Source: Blastococcus litoris (lineage in GTDB: Bacteria; Actinomycetota; Actinomycetes; Mycobacteriales; Geodermatophilaceae). Taken from it: DNA of 64,000 bases. The DNA is taken from positions 620,001-684,000 of the forward strand of contig NZ_QCZF01000001.1 of assembly GCF_003075095.1 (NCBI RefSeq). The letters are read 5' to 3'. Shown here piece by piece: positions 41,231-50,138 of the stretch (position 1 is the first letter of the stretch; each line of letters begins with the position of its first letter). The position numbers were made by a program, and so were the translations under genes. The notes under the pieces were generated by a model that did not search any database, was not told where the DNA came from, and was given only the letters and a program-made list of their open reading frames with translations.

Positions 41231-42957
41231 CCGGCGCGGCTCGGTCCTCCGGGGAGGGGCCGGCAGGCGTCGCGGAGACCGCGCTCGCCCAGGCCTCCTG
41301 GCAGCCGGTGCTGCTCGCCGATCGCCCGCGCCGGCTGGACCTCCTCCGGCTGCAGCCCCGGTGGCCGCTGACCACCCGGACCGTCCAGGTCCACCGCAAC
41401 CACGGTTTCGACGTCGTCACGTCCGCGTGGCGGCCCTTCTGCGCGTTCGCCGGACTGGACGTCGCGGCGCTCATGGGGCCCTACGACGACTCGCTCGACC
41501 TGGACCGCCTGCAGAACCCCGTCGATCTGCACGTGGTGTCCCTGGACTTCGAGCGGTACCGACCGCGGATGAGCGGAGCCGACCTGGTCTCCTGGCTGCT
41601 GGGCCGGGTGCGCGAACTGACCCGGAGATCGAGCGCGCCGGTGCTCCTGACGAACGACCCCTCTCCGGATGCCGGGACGTTCAACGACCAGCTCGCGCGC
41701 GCTGCCGACGCACTTCCGGACGTCTTCGTGGCGGATGTCGCGGCCATCGGCCGGGAACTCGGTGCGGGCTTCCTCGACCACCGCCTCAGTGGCGTCGCCG
41801 GGACGTCGTGGAGCGCCGCCGCCGCCGTGGCGGTCGCCCGCGAGTTCGGGCTCCGCTGGCTGCCGGGGTTGCTGAGCCCCCCGGTCAAGGCCGTGGTGGT
41901 CGACCTCGACGGGACCCTCTACGACGGGGTCCTCGGCGAGGACGGCCCCGAGGGCGTGCGCCTGACCGACGCGCACGCCGCACTGCAGGAGCACCTGGTG
42001 CAGCTGCGCCGGCGCGGCGTCTTCATCGGCGTCGTCTCGCGCAACGAGGCCGCGGACGTGGACGCGCTCTTCCGGTCGCGGACGGACTTCCCGTTGACGT
42101 GGGACATGGTCTCCGCTGCCGCCGTCGACTGGACCAGCAAGGCCGACGGCGTCGCGGACGTCGCCGCACAGCTGCGGATCGGAACCGACGCCATCGCCTT
42201 CCTGGACGACAACCCCGGCGAGCTGGCGACCGTCGCATCGGCGCACCCCGGCGTGCGCACCCTGCACGCCGCAGACGCATCGTCGTCCCTGCGCGCGCTG
42301 GTGCACTGCCCCGGGCTGTTCCGGTTCCGGACGACGGACGACGACGCGCGGCGGGTCGACGACCTCCGGGCCGCGCGCGAGCGGGCGGCGCAGGTGCAGG
42401 CCGCCTCCGACCCCGAGGACTACCTGCGCTCCCTGAGGGTCGAGCTGGACTGCCGCGTCAACCAGCCCGGCGACGTCCCGCGCGCCGCGCAGCTGTCGCA
42501 ACGGACCAACCAGTTCACGACCTCGGTCATGCGCATCAGCGAGGGCGAGCTGCTCCGGCGTCGCAGGGAGGGCTCGCTGTCGTTCGTCGTGGTGGCCCTG
42601 AAGGACCGCCTCGCCGACAGCGGGACCGTAGCCGTGGTCTTCGGACACCAGGAAGGACGACGGCTCGTCGTGGAGGGCGTGAGCATCTCCTGCCGAGCCC
42701 TCGGGCGGCGCATCGAGACCGCGGTCGTCGAGTCCGCCGTGGCGCTCCTCGCCGGCGACGACGTGGACGAGGTGGCGTTCCTGCATGCCACCGGCGAGCG
42801 CAACGGGCCGGCGCTGGAATGGCTGGCCGGGTATACCGGGCGCGCCCTGGGAGCCGATGGCATCGCGGTGGTGGACTGGGACGCGCGGGTAGTCCGGTCC
42901 AGGGCCGGGGAGAGACCCGTATCGATCACCGTGGTAGGGGAGAAGGATGACGACTGA
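41227..42957 (+). CDS. FkbH-like HAD superfamily protein
   Basis: A 576-residue FkbH-type protein. Residues about 30-210 resemble the N-terminal SGNH-like part of long FkbH proteins. Residues about 218-350 are a HAD domain with the DxD motif in KAVVVDLDGTLYDGVLGEDG and DNPGEL further on. The C-terminal part has the GNAT-like QLSQRTNQFTTSVMRISEGEL and ATGERNGPALEWL. FkbH proteins load a three-carbon unit from a glycolytic intermediate onto an acyl carrier protein, and one is encoded next (11-nt overlap). Confidence 0.88.
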   Translation: MTGAARSSGEGPAGVAETALAQASWQPVLLADRPRRLDLLRLQPRWPLTTRTVQVHRNHGFDVVTSAWRPFCAFAGLDVAALMGPYDDSLDLDRLQNPVDLHVVSLDFERYRPRMSGADLVSWLLGRVRELTRRSSAPVLLTNDPSPDAGTFNDQLARAADALPDVFVADVAAIGRELGAGFLDHRLSGVAGTSWSAAAAVAVAREFGLRWLPGLLSPPVKAVVVDLDGTLYDGVLGEDGPEGVRLTDAHAALQEHLVQLRRRGVFIGVVSRNEAADVDALFRSRTDFPLTWDMVSAAAVDWTSKADGVADVAAQLRIGTDAIAFLDDNPGELATVASAHPGVRTLHAADASSSLRALVHCPGLFRFRTTDDDARRVDDLRAARERAAQVQAASDPEDYLRSLRVELDCRVNQPGDVPRAAQLSQRTNQFTTSVMRISEGELLRRRREGSLSFVVVALKDRLADSGTVAVVFGHQEGRRLVVEGVSISCRALGRRIETAVVESAVALLAGDDVDEVAFLHATGERNGPALEWLAGYTGRALGADGIAVVDWDARVVRSRAGERPVSITVVGEKDDD

Positions 42958-43198
42958 CGTCGAGGCGACGGTCCGTGAGGTGATGGGTCTGCTGTTCCCA
43001 CCGGCAGAGCTGCACGTGGGCAACATCAAGCGCGCGGACACCCCCTCGTGGGACTCCCTCAAGCACGTCGAGCTGGTCTTCGCCGTGGAGGACGCCTGCC
43101 AGGTGAGCCTGGAGTCGAGCGACCTGGGCGAGCTCGACAGCCTCGACGGCATCGTGACGGCGGTCCGGATGCGGCTCCGCAGCCCGGCCGAGGGCTGA
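42947..43198 (+). CDS. Acyl carrier protein
   Basis: An 83-residue carrier protein: MTTDVEATVREVMGLLF at the start, then DTPSWDSLKHVELVFAVEDACQVSLESSDLGELDSLDGIVTAVRMRL. The Ser of WDSLKHVEL is in the position of the phosphopantetheine site (usual D-S-L). It overlaps fkbH by 11 nt, typical for FkbH/ACP pairs. It should carry the acyl unit made by FkbH to the acyltransferase. Confidence 0.88.
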   Translation: MTTDVEATVREVMGLLFPPAELHVGNIKRADTPSWDSLKHVELVFAVEDACQVSLESSDLGELDSLDGIVTAVRMRLRSPAEG

Positions 43199-43199
43199 G

Positions 43200-43646
43200 G
43201 TGTCCCACGAACCACCGGACCTCGACTTCCACCACTTCGGTGTGGCGTGCCGCGACCTCGACCGCGAGTCGCAGGCCTACGCGCTCCTGGGCTACCACGT
43301 CGAGGGCGATGACTTCGAGGACGGCGTCCAGGGCGTCCGTGGACGGTTCCTGGTCGGTGGCGGCCCGCGCATGGAACTCCTGGTACCGCTGTCCGGACGC
43401 GACGTGCTCGAGCCCTGGCTGGCCGGCGGGAGCCGGATCTACCACCAGGCGTTCATGACGAGCGACCTCGATGCGGCGCTGAGGGCTCTGTCCGGTGCCG
43501 GCGGCCGGACGGTCGTGGCACCGGTGCCCGCCGCAGCCTTCCAGGGGCGCCGCATCTGCTTCGTCATGCTGCGCACCATGTCCCTGGTCGAGCTGATCGA
43601 CTCGCCGGCGGGGGACACCGTGGGCCCGGCCGTGGTCGAACGGTAG
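43200..43646 (+). CDS. VOC (glyoxalase/epimerase) superfamily protein
   Basis: A 148-residue protein with the two babab modules of the vicinal-oxygen-chelate fold: LDFHHFGVACRDLDRESQAYALLGYHV, MELLVPLSG, then YHQAFMTSDLDAALRALSGAGGRTVVAPVPAAAFQGRRICFVMLRTMSLVELID. Candidate metal ligands are His12-type (HHFGV), the Glu of MELL, and His/Glu in the second half. It resembles methylmalonyl-CoA epimerase relatives. GTG start 1 nt after the ACP. It may epimerise the acyl group before transfer. Confidence 0.75.
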   Translation: MSHEPPDLDFHHFGVACRDLDRESQAYALLGYHVEGDDFEDGVQGVRGRFLVGGGPRMELLVPLSGRDVLEPWLAGGSRIYHQAFMTSDLDAALRALSGAGGRTVVAPVPAAAFQGRRICFVMLRTMSLVELIDSPAGDTVGPAVVER

Positions 43647-43654
43647 AGCTCACA

Positions 43655-43671
43655 CCGCACCTCGTGTGCGG
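43655..43671 (+). terminator. Small hairpin after the VOC gene
   Basis: A 6-bp stem (43655-43660 with 43666-43671) with a 5-nt loop, 8 nt after the stop. Weak, but the next gene seems to have its own promoter. Confidence 0.4.
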
Positions 43672-43707
43672 GCCGGGGCACCCCTCCGCCCGGGATAGTC
43701 TCCGGCG

Positions 43708-44457
43708 GTGTCGAGCCCGAACCCGCATGCCATCCGTCAGCCGTGGAACGAATCGCAGGAGGCAGCCCGGGCCGCCCTCGTGCGGGATCTCGCGGCGTCC
43801 CCCATTCCGCCGGACGAGCTCCTGGACAACCTGCCGCTCTACGCGTCCCGTTCGGCGATGGGCAGGATCCTGCACCTGCACTCGCTGTACGAGCGCATCC
43901 TCGACGTCCACGGCGCGGTGCTGGTCTTCGGTGTCCGGTGGGGCAGGGATCTCGCCATCCTCCAGGCGCTGCGGTCCCTCCTCGAGCCCGGGAACGCGGC
44001 CCGGAAGATCATCGGGTTCGACACCTTCTCGGGTTTCCCGTCGACCACCTCTCTGGACGGGGGTGCCGCGGCGGGGGGCTACGGCGTGACCGAGGCGTAC
44101 CAGGACGTCCTGGCCGAGGTGCTCGAGCACCGCGACGGGGACGAGCAGAACCTCTACCCGCGTCGCGAGCTCGTGGTGGGCGACGTCGTCGAGACGTTCC
44201 CGAAGTGGCTCGAGGAGCACCCGGAGACCATCGTCGCCATGGCGTACCTCGACGTGGATCTCTACGAGCCGACGAAGGCGTGCCTGGACGCGCTCAAGCC
44301 CTACGTCACCCGGGGGACCGTCATCGGGATGGACGAGGTCGCTTTTCACGGCTTCCCCGGTGAGACGGTGGCCCTCAGGGAGAGCTGGGGGCTGGCCGAC
44401 ATCCGCCTGCAGCGCACGCGGTACGTCGGCTCGCCGTCCTTCTTCGTCGTGGAGTGA
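43708..44457 (+). CDS. TylF/MycF-like methyltransferase
   Basis: A 249-residue protein of the macrocin-O-methyltransferase type: GRILHLHSLYERILDVHGAVLVFGVRWGRDLAIL (SAM-binding region), RKIIGFDTFSGFPSTTSLDGG (the D-T-F-x-G-F/L-P motif of TylF), AMAYLDVDLYEPTKACLDALKPYVTRGTVIGMDEV (D-x-D-x-Y-x-P-T motif). In related proteins it methylates a sugar hydroxyl. GTG start; a -10-like GATAGT ends 8 nt before it, so the mRNA is probably leaderless. It ends the putative glycan-modification locus. Confidence 0.85.
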   Translation: MSSPNPHAIRQPWNESQEAARAALVRDLAASPIPPDELLDNLPLYASRSAMGRILHLHSLYERILDVHGAVLVFGVRWGRDLAILQALRSLLEPGNAARKIIGFDTFSGFPSTTSLDGGAAAGGYGVTEAYQDVLAEVLEHRDGDEQNLYPRRELVVGDVVETFPKWLEEHPETIVAMAYLDVDLYEPTKACLDALKPYVTRGTVIGMDEVAFHGFPGETVALRESWGLADIRLQRTRYVGSPSFFVVE

Positions 44458-44479
44458 CCACCCGCCACCTCACGGGTGG
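44458..44479. terminator. Hairpin between convergent genes
   Basis: A 7-bp stem (44458-44464 with 44473-44479) with an 8-nt loop, at the junction of the methyltransferase and fumC stops; it could serve both directions. Confidence 0.5.
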
Positions 44480-45879
44480 GTCATCGAGAGGACGTCGAGG
44501 GCCTCGTCGAGCTGCTGCTCGGTGAGCTTGCCCTGCTCGACGTAGCCGCGCTCCAGCACCACCTGGCGGATGGTCTTCTGCTCCTTGAGCGACTGCTTGG
44601 CGACGATCGCCGCCTCCTCGTAGCCGATGTACTTGTTCAGCGGCGTGACGATCGAGGGCGAGGACTCGGCCAGCTCGCGGCAGCGGTCCTCGTTCGCGGT
44701 GATGCCGTCCACCGTGCGGTCGGCCAGGATCCGGCTGACGTTGGCCAGCAGCCGGATCGACTCGAGCACGTTGCGGGCCATCAGGGGCAGCGTCACGTTC
44801 AGCTCGAAGTTGCCCGTCGTCCCGGCGAAGGTGACGGCCGCGTCGTTGCCGATCACCTGGGCAGCCACCTGGATCGTGGCCTCCGGGATCACCGGGTTCA
44901 CCTTGCCCGGCATGATCGAGCTGCCCGGCTGCAGGTCGGGCAGGAAGATCTCGCCGAGGCCGGTGCGCGGGCCCGAGCCCATCCAGCGCAGGTCGTTGGC
45001 GATCTTCACCAGGCCGACGGCGATGGTCTTGAGCTGGCCGGAGGCCTCGACGAGCGCGTCGCGCGAGCTCTGCGCCTCGAAGTGGTTGCGGGCCTCCGAC
45101 AGCGGCAGGTCCATGTCCGAGGCGAGCGCGTCGATGATCGCGGCCGCGAAGCCGGGCGGGGTGTTGATGCCGGTGCCGACGGCGGTACCGCCGAGGGGCA
45201 GCTCGCCGATGCGGGGGAGCGATGCCTCGAGCCGCTCCACGCCGTAGCGGACCGCCGCCGCGTAGCCGCCGAACTCCTGGCCGAGGGTGACCGGGGTGGC
45301 GTCCATCAGGTGGGTGCGGCCGCTCTTCACGACCTCGGCGAACTCGGCGGCCTTGCGCTCGAGCGAGGCCTCCAGGTGCCGCAGCGCGGGGATCAGCGTC
45401 ACGACGATCGCCCGGGTGGCCGCGATGTGGATGGCCGAGGGGAAGACGTCGTTGGACGACTGCGAGGCGTTCACGTGGTCGTTGGGGTGCACCGGCTTGC
45501 CGAGCGCCTCGGTCGCCAGGGTGGCGATGACCTCGTTGGTGTTCATGTTGCTCGACGTGCCGGAGCCGGTCTGGAACACGTCGATGGGGAAGTGGTCGTC
45601 CCAGTCGCCCCGGGCCACGGTCGCGGCGGCGTCGGAGATGGCGCCGGCGATCTCGCGGTCGAGCACACCGAGGTCGGCGTTCACCGTCGCGGCCGCCCCC
45701 TTGATGGCGGCCAGTGCTCCGATCAGCTCGCGCTCGATGGGCGTGCCGGAGATCGGGAAGTTCTCGACGGCGCGCTGCGTCTGTGCCCGCCACTTGGCCC
45801 ACGCCGGTACGCGGACCTCTCCCATGGAGTCGTGCTCGATGCGGTGGTCGGTGCCGTCCTTGCCGTCGTCGCTGGCCAC
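44470..45879 (-). CDS. fumC: Class II fumarate hydratase
   Basis: A 469-residue fumarase converting fumarate to malate in the TCA cycle. It has the signature [25 protein letters not shown] and [21 protein letters not shown] near the substrate site, and [22 protein letters not shown] with the catalytic-site His region. I chose the GTG at 45879 with GGGAG 6 nt upstream; the reading frame stays open further upstream but without homology. No 4Fe-4S cysteines, as expected for class II. Confidence 0.95.
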   Translation of the reverse strand: MASDDGKDGTDHRIEHDSMGEVRVPAWAKWRAQTQRAVENFPISGTPIERELIGALAAIKGAAATVNADLGVLDREIAGAISDAAATVARGDWDDHFPIDVFQTGSGTSSNMNTNEVIATLATEALGKPVHPNDHVNASQSSNDVFPSAIHIAATRAIVVTLIPALRHLEASLERKAAEFAEVVKSGRTHLMDATPVTLGQEFGGYAAAVRYGVERLEASLPRIGELPLGGTAVGTGINTPPGFAAAIIDALASDMDLPLSEARNHFEAQSSRDALVEASGQLKTIAVGLVKIANDLRWMGSGPRTGLGEIFLPDLQPGSSIMPGKVNPVIPEATIQVAAQVIGNDAAVTFAGTTGNFELNVTLPLMARNVLESIRLLANVSRILADRTVDGITANEDRCRELAESSPSIVTPLNKYIGYEEAAIVAKQSLKEQKTIRQVVLERGYVEQGKLTEQQLDEALDVLSMTHP

Positions 45880-46052
45880 GCTGCGCTCCCGGTGGTGTGG
45901 ATGGTGACTGTGCTCAGGGAGCGACCCTAGACACCCGTGGGGGGACGCCTCGTCCCGGTCTGCGCACGGCGGGGCCACGGGTGTGGTGGTCGGCGCCCAC
46001 GGCCGCCTAGCATCCGCAGCGCCGCAGCCGTGTCTCCCGAGGAGTGTCCTTC

Positions 46053-46901
46053 ATGTCCCAGCCGCCGTACCCGCCGCAGGGCGGCAACGACCCCGGGGGC
46101 GAGCACCCCGGCCAGCAGGGGTGGACCCCCCCGGGTGGTTCCGACGAGCCGACCCGCCAGTTCGGCGCCCCCGGGCAGGAGGGTCAGCGCGACGAGACCC
46201 GCCAGTTCGGCCAGCCGGGGTACGGCCAGCAGCAGCCCTACGGCCAGCAGCCGGGCTACGGGCAGCAGCCGGGCCAGCCGCCCTACGGCCAGCAGCCGGG
46301 CTACGGGCAGCAGCCTGGCCAGCCGCCCTACGGCCAGCAGCCGGGGCAGCCCTACGGCCAGCCGGGCCAGCAGCCCTATGGCCAGTACGGCCAGCCGGGT
46401 CAGCAGCAGTGGGCCCCTCCGGGCGGTCCCGGTGGCCCGGGTGGCCAGGCGCCCAAGGGCAACAAGAACACGATGATCGCGCTGATCGTCGCCGGTGTGG
46501 TCGTGCTCGCCGCCGTCGGCGTCGCGCTGTTCCTGCTGCTCGGCGGGGACGACGACGACACGACGGCCGCCGGGTCCACCACCAGCTCCTCCTCCGAGGC
46601 CGGCACGTCGACGTCGGAGCGCAGCAGCTCGTCGAGCTCGGAGTCCTCGTCGAGCTCGTCGAGCTCGTCGGAGCCCGCCGGTGACATCCCGCCGGCGACC
46701 GTGCCGCCCACGGGGCTCGGCGACGACCCGGTCATGGACGGCTACGCGCAGGACTGCTTCGACGGCGACATGGAGGCCTGCGACACGCTGTTCCTCGAGT
46801 CGGAGGTCGACTCGGTCTACGAGGCGTACGGCGACACCTGCGCCGGCCGTCAGCCGCTCGGCACCGGCACGCTCTGCACGATCACCTTCCCCTCGGACTA
46901 G
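46053..46901 (+). CDS. Membrane protein with PYGQQPG repeats and Ser-rich linker
   Basis: A 282-residue protein. The cytoplasmic part (1-135) is Pro/Gln/Gly/Tyr-rich with PYGQQPG repeats and two TRQFG motifs, which are potential kinase or forkhead-binding sites. A membrane helix lies at about 141-163, followed by an Asp run and a Ser-rich linker (about 175-210). The outside domain (about 220-282) has three or four Cys ([34 protein letters not shown]), probably disulphide-bonded. The ATG follows GAGGAG at 8 nt. Such proteins are common in actinomycetes and of unknown function. Confidence 0.78.
   Translation: MSQPPYPPQGGNDPGGEHPGQQGWTPPGGSDEPTRQFGAPGQEGQRDETRQFGQPGYGQQQPYGQQPGYGQQPGQPPYGQQPGYGQQPGQPPYGQQPGQPYGQPGQQPYGQYGQPGQQQWAPPGGPGGPGGQAPKGNKNTMIALIVAGVVVLAAVGVALFLLLGGDDDDTTAAGSTTSSSSEAGTSTSERSSSSSSESSSSSSSSSEPAGDIPPATVPPTGLGDDPVMDGYAQDCFDGDMEACDTLFLESEVDSVYEAYGDTCAGRQPLGTGTLCTITFPSD
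46242..46345 (+). repeat. 45-bp tandem repeat in the PYGQQPG gene
   Basis: Two nearly identical 45-bp units (46242-46286 and 46287-46331, one mismatch) and a partial third encode the [15 protein letters not shown] pattern. Confidence 0.8.
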
Positions 46902-46911
46902 TCCGCGGCAC

Positions 46912-46950
46912 CGTCGGCCCGGTACCCCGCTGCGGGGTGCCGGGCCGACG
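46912..46950 (+). terminator. Strong terminator after the PYGQQPG gene
   Basis: An 18-bp stem (46912-46929 with 46933-46950, one G-U pair) with a 3-nt loop, 10 nt after the stop codon. Confidence 0.85.
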
Positions 46951-47001
46951 TGCGTCCCGGGAGCGCCACGGAGATGCCGCGGTCGGCTACGGTCCGGAGC
47001 C

Positions 47002-47685
47002 GTGACCGACGACGTCCCGTCCGCCCAGCCACCGGCGGTGCGCGCCTCCGACGCCGACCGGGAGGCGGTCGTCGCCCACCTGCAGAAGGCCGTGGGGGAG
47101 GGGCGGATCGACCTCGACGAGTTCGGCCAGCGGGCCGACGTCGCCTTCACCGCGGTCACCCGGGCCGAGCTGGACGTGCTGGTGGCCGATCTCCCGGTGG
47201 ACGCCGCGCCGCCGGTCGAGATCGTGGGGCAGCGCCCGCAGGAGGAAGTCACCAGCGTCTTCGGCGACATCGTCCTGGCCGTCGCCTCCGCCCCGCCCGC
47301 GCGGGCCGGCACGGTGTTCGGCGACGTCCGGCTCGACCTCCGTGGGCTGCGCACCTCCGCCGAGCGGGTGGACCTCCACCTGAGCACCGTCTTCGGCGAC
47401 GTCGACGTGATCGTCGCCGAGGGCGTCGACGCCGAGCTGCACGGCCGGACCGTGTTCGGCGACCGCAAGGTGCAGCTCGCGCCGGTGCCGCGGCTCGCCG
47501 GCACGCCGCTGGTCGTCGTCCACGCCAAGGCGGTCTTCGGCGACCTGAAGCTGCGCAGCCTCGCGCCGGGTGACTCGCCCAGCCGCTGGGGCGCGCTGAT
47601 GGAGAAGCTCGCCGCGCGCAAGCAGCTGCCGCCGCGGCCGCCGCTGCCCGGGGCGCCGGGACCGTTCCCGCCGCCCCCGTTCTGA
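47002..47685 (+). CDS. DUF1707 (SHOCT-like) protein
   Basis: A 227-residue protein. Residues 13-66 are a DUF1707 domain (VRASDADREAVVAHLQKAVGEGRIDLDEFGQRADVAFTAVTRAELDVLVADLP). The rest has four VFGD repeats (SVFGDIVL, TVFGDVRL, TVFGDVDV, AVFGDLKL), typical of the LiaF-like/DUF1707-DUF2154 type. The tail is Pro-rich. The role is unknown; related proteins are linked to envelope stress. GTG start; TACGGT lies 8 nt upstream, so it is probably leaderless. Convergent with glpX. Confidence 0.85.
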   Translation: MTDDVPSAQPPAVRASDADREAVVAHLQKAVGEGRIDLDEFGQRADVAFTAVTRAELDVLVADLPVDAAPPVEIVGQRPQEEVTSVFGDIVLAVASAPPARAGTVFGDVRLDLRGLRTSAERVDLHLSTVFGDVDVIVAEGVDAELHGRTVFGDRKVQLAPVPRLAGTPLVVVHAKAVFGDLKLRSLAPGDSPSRWGALMEKLAARKQLPPRPPLPGAPGPFPPPPF

Positions 47686-47691
47686 CGGGGG

Positions 47692-48738
47692 TCAGTCCTC
47701 CCGGTCGAAGGGGACGGCGGAGTAGGCGCGCAGCTTCTCGAGCGAGTGAAGGCTGTCGATCGAGCGGATCGTGCCCGACCGCGACCGCATGACCAGCGAC
47801 TGCGTCGTGCAACCGCCCGCGCTGTAGCGGACCCCGCGCAGCAGCTCGCCGTCGGTGATTCCGGTGGCCACGAAGAAGACGTCACCGCGCACGAGGTCGT
47901 CGATGTGCAGCACGCGGTCGAGGTCGTGGCCGGCGTCGATCGCCTTCTGCCGCTCCTCGTCGTCCTTGGGCCACAGCTTGCCCTGCAGCGAGCCGCCCAT
48001 GCACTTGAGCGCGCAGGCGGCGATGATGCCCTCGGGCGTCCCGCCGATGCCGAGCAGCAGGTCGACGCCGGTGCCCTCCCGGGCCGCGGCGATGGCCCCG
48101 GCGACGTCGCCGTCGGTGATGAACTTGATGCGGGCGCCTGCCTCGCGGACCTCGTGCACCAGCTGGTCGTGCCGCGGGCGGTCGAGGATGCAGACCGTCA
48201 CGTCGCCGACCGAGCTCTTCTTCGCCTTGGCGATCCGGCGGATGTTCTCCGCGACCGGGGCGGAGATGTCGACGACGTCGGCCGCCGCGGGGCCGGTGGC
48301 CAGCTTCTCCATGTAGAAGACCGCCGACGGGTCGTACATGGCGCCGCGGTCGGCCACGGCCATGACGGCGATCGCGTTCGGCATGCCCTTCGCCATGAGC
48401 GTGGTGCCGTCGATGGGGTCGACGGCGACGTCGCACTCGGGGCCCTGGCCGTCGCCGACCTGCTCGCCGTTGTAGAGCATGGGCGCTTCGTCCTTCTCGC
48501 CCTCGCCGATGACGACGACGCCCTTCATGCTCACCGTGCCGATGAGGGCTCGCATCGCGTCGACCGCGGCACCGTCGCCGCCGTTCTTGTCGCCGCGGCC
48601 GACCCACCGCCCGGCAGCCATGGCGGCCGCTTCGGTCACCCGGACCAGCTCGAGGGCCAGGTTGCGGTCGGGGGCGGGCCGGTCGGTGCTGAAGCCGCGG
48701 CGCGACGGGACGGGGCCTTCGGGGACGGGCAGCGACAC
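47692..48738 (-). CDS. glpX: Fructose-1,6-bisphosphatase class II
   Basis: A 348-residue GlpX-type FBPase for gluconeogenesis. It has [34 protein letters not shown], the metal-binding [19 protein letters not shown] and [22 protein letters not shown]. All expected Asp/Glu metal ligands are present. GTG start at 48738, divergent from the DUF4245 gene. This class replaces class I FBPase in most actinobacteria. Confidence 0.96.
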   Translation of the reverse strand: MSLPVPEGPVPSRRGFSTDRPAPDRNLALELVRVTEAAAMAAGRWVGRGDKNGGDGAAVDAMRALIGTVSMKGVVVIGEGEKDEAPMLYNGEQVGDGQGPECDVAVDPIDGTTLMAKGMPNAIAVMAVADRGAMYDPSAVFYMEKLATGPAAADVVDISAPVAENIRRIAKAKKSSVGDVTVCILDRPRHDQLVHEVREAGARIKFITDGDVAGAIAAAREGTGVDLLLGIGGTPEGIIAACALKCMGGSLQGKLWPKDDEERQKAIDAGHDLDRVLHIDDLVRGDVFFVATGITDGELLRGVRYSAGGCTTQSLVMRSRSGTIRSIDSLHSLEKLRAYSAVPFDRED

Positions 48739-48803
48739 AGGAGCTCCGATCGGCCACCGGCGCTGGTGGCAAGGGGGGCTGGATCTCCTGCGATCCTAGG
48801 TGC

Positions 48804-49418
48804 ATGACCGCAGCCGGCCCGACGGGCGAGCACCCACCCACCCCGGCGGAGGCGCCCCCTCCGCCGGCGCCGTCGGCGATCGAACGGGCCGACCGGATGA
48901 ACGCGGCCAACATGGTGCGGTCCCTGCTCCCGCTGGTGGTGATCTGCCTGCTGCTCGTCGGGTGGCAGGCGTTCCGTTCGAGCGGTGACGTCGGCGTGCG
49001 CACGGTCGACCCGTCCTCGTCGGTCCAGGTCGCCGCCGCCCGGGCGAGCTACCAGCTGCTGGTGCCGACCGGCCTGGACGAGGGCTTCCGCCCGACCAGC
49101 GCGCGGACCGACGCGGGGGCCGCGGAGCAGGGGGACCCCGTGACGCTGGAGATCGGCTACCTCACGCCCGAGGAGGAGTTCGCCGGTTTCGTGATCAGCG
49201 ACGACCGGGACGCCGACCCGGTGGCCGACGTGCTCGACGACGCCGAGGAGCAGGGCACCGTCGACATCCGCGGTGAGAGCTGGACGCGGTCGACGACGGC
49301 GGACGGGGAGACGGCGCTGTCCCGGGAGACCGGCGGGGCGACGGTGCTGGTCACCGGCTCGGCCTCCGACGAGGAGCTGGAGACGGTGGCGGCCGCCGTG
49401 CGGCCCTACCTCCGCTGA
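48804..49418 (+). CDS. DUF4245 membrane-anchored protein
   Basis: A 204-residue protein: a Pro-rich start of 25 residues, a basic segment (ERADRMNAANMVRS) and one membrane helix at about 40-55 (LLPLVVICLLLVGWQAF), then an extracytoplasmic domain (VAAARASYQLLVPTGLDEGFRPTSAR, VTLEIGYLTPEEEFAGFVISD, ELETVAAAVRPYLR), the pattern of DUF4245. This gene is typically next to glpX in actinobacteria (divergent here). Function unknown. Confidence 0.85.
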   Translation: MTAAGPTGEHPPTPAEAPPPPAPSAIERADRMNAANMVRSLLPLVVICLLLVGWQAFRSSGDVGVRTVDPSSSVQVAAARASYQLLVPTGLDEGFRPTSARTDAGAAEQGDPVTLEIGYLTPEEEFAGFVISDDRDADPVADVLDDAEEQGTVDIRGESWTRSTTADGETALSRETGGATVLVTGSASDEELETVAAAVRPYLR

Positions 49419-49458
49419 CCGGTTGCGCCCACGGCGGCGCCGAAGTTGACGATTCTGT

Positions 49459-49473
49459 GTCGTACATCACGAC
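49459..49473. promoter_or_regulatory. Small inverted repeat upstream of the 108-residue gene
   Basis: GTCGT, five bases, ACGAC, in a locally AT-richer stretch 95 nt upstream of the gene. It could be an operator for a dimeric regulator. Confidence 0.3.
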
Positions 49474-49568
49474 CTGGTATCTCCTGGGTGCGTCGCGTGT
49501 CGACGCGCGGGTCGCGGCGGGACTCTTCCGCCCCACCAGTCACGCGAGTCACACCCCCAGGAGTCTGC

Positions 49569-49895
49569 ATGTCCCCTCGTGCGTTCTGCCCCGGCGGCGA
49601 CCACCGGCCCCCCGCCACCGGCGGTTCGTGTGCCTGCGGGATGGTGACCCGCGTGCCCTCACCGAGGACGCCGGTACGCCCGGGTCCGCTCGTCCGGCCC
49701 GAGGTGCGCGACGCCCTGGCCCGCTGCCTCTACGACGGGCCGGGTGACCCCCTGGCCCCCGATGCCACCGACCACCGTCCGGCGGAGCTCCGCATGTCGG
49801 CCATCCTGCGCCGACGCGCCGACCGGATGCTGGCCGCGCTCGCGGCGGCCGGTCTGGTCGTCACCGACGACGGCGAGCTGCGCCGGGCCGCCTGA
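49569..49895 (+). CDS. Unknown 108-residue protein with Cys/His cluster
   Basis: Not recognised. The start holds a Cys/His cluster (AFCPGGDH, then SCACG) that could bind zinc. The C-terminal half is helical and might be a small winged helix (RMSAILRRRADRMLAALAAAGLVVTDDGELRR). The ATG at 49569 has AGGAG 5 nt upstream. It converges on xseB. The reading frame is open further upstream to 49446, but no ribosome site supports that. Confidence 0.6.
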   Translation: MSPRAFCPGGDHRPPATGGSCACGMVTRVPSPRTPVRPGPLVRPEVRDALARCLYDGPGDPLAPDATDHRPAELRMSAILRRRADRMLAALAAAGLVVTDDGELRRAA

Positions 49896-49901
49896 GCCCC
49901 G

Positions 49902-49941
49902 GGCGGACGACGCCGGTCAGGACCGGTCGGCGTCGTCCGCC
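49902..49941. terminator. Bidirectional terminator between the 108-residue gene and xseB
   Basis: A 14-bp stem (49902-49915 with 49928-49941), 12-nt loop. It covers the last codons and stop of xseB and starts 6 nt after the convergent gene. Confidence 0.65.
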
Positions 49942-50138
49942 GGAGCGGCCGCGGCCAGGCGCTCGCGGGCGCGGTCGAGCCAGTGCTGGCACAGCTTCGC
50001 CAGCTCCTCGCCCCGCTCCCACAGGGCGAGGGACTCCTCGAGCGACAGCCCACCGGCCTCGAGCCGCCGGACGACATCGGCGAGCTCCTCCCGGGCCTGC
50101 TCGTAGGTCTGGGTCGGCTCCGCGCTGTCGCTGCTCAC
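49917..50138 (-). CDS. xseB: Exodeoxyribonuclease VII small subunit
   Basis: A 73-residue protein with the XseB core [51 protein letters not shown]. It binds XseA and is needed for exonuclease VII assembly. GTG at 50138 overlaps the xseA stop (GTGA), so the subunits are co-translated. Confidence 0.95.
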   Translation of the reverse strand: MSSDSAEPTQTYEQAREELADVVRRLEAGGLSLEESLALWERGEELAKLCQHWLDRARERLAAAAPADDADRS

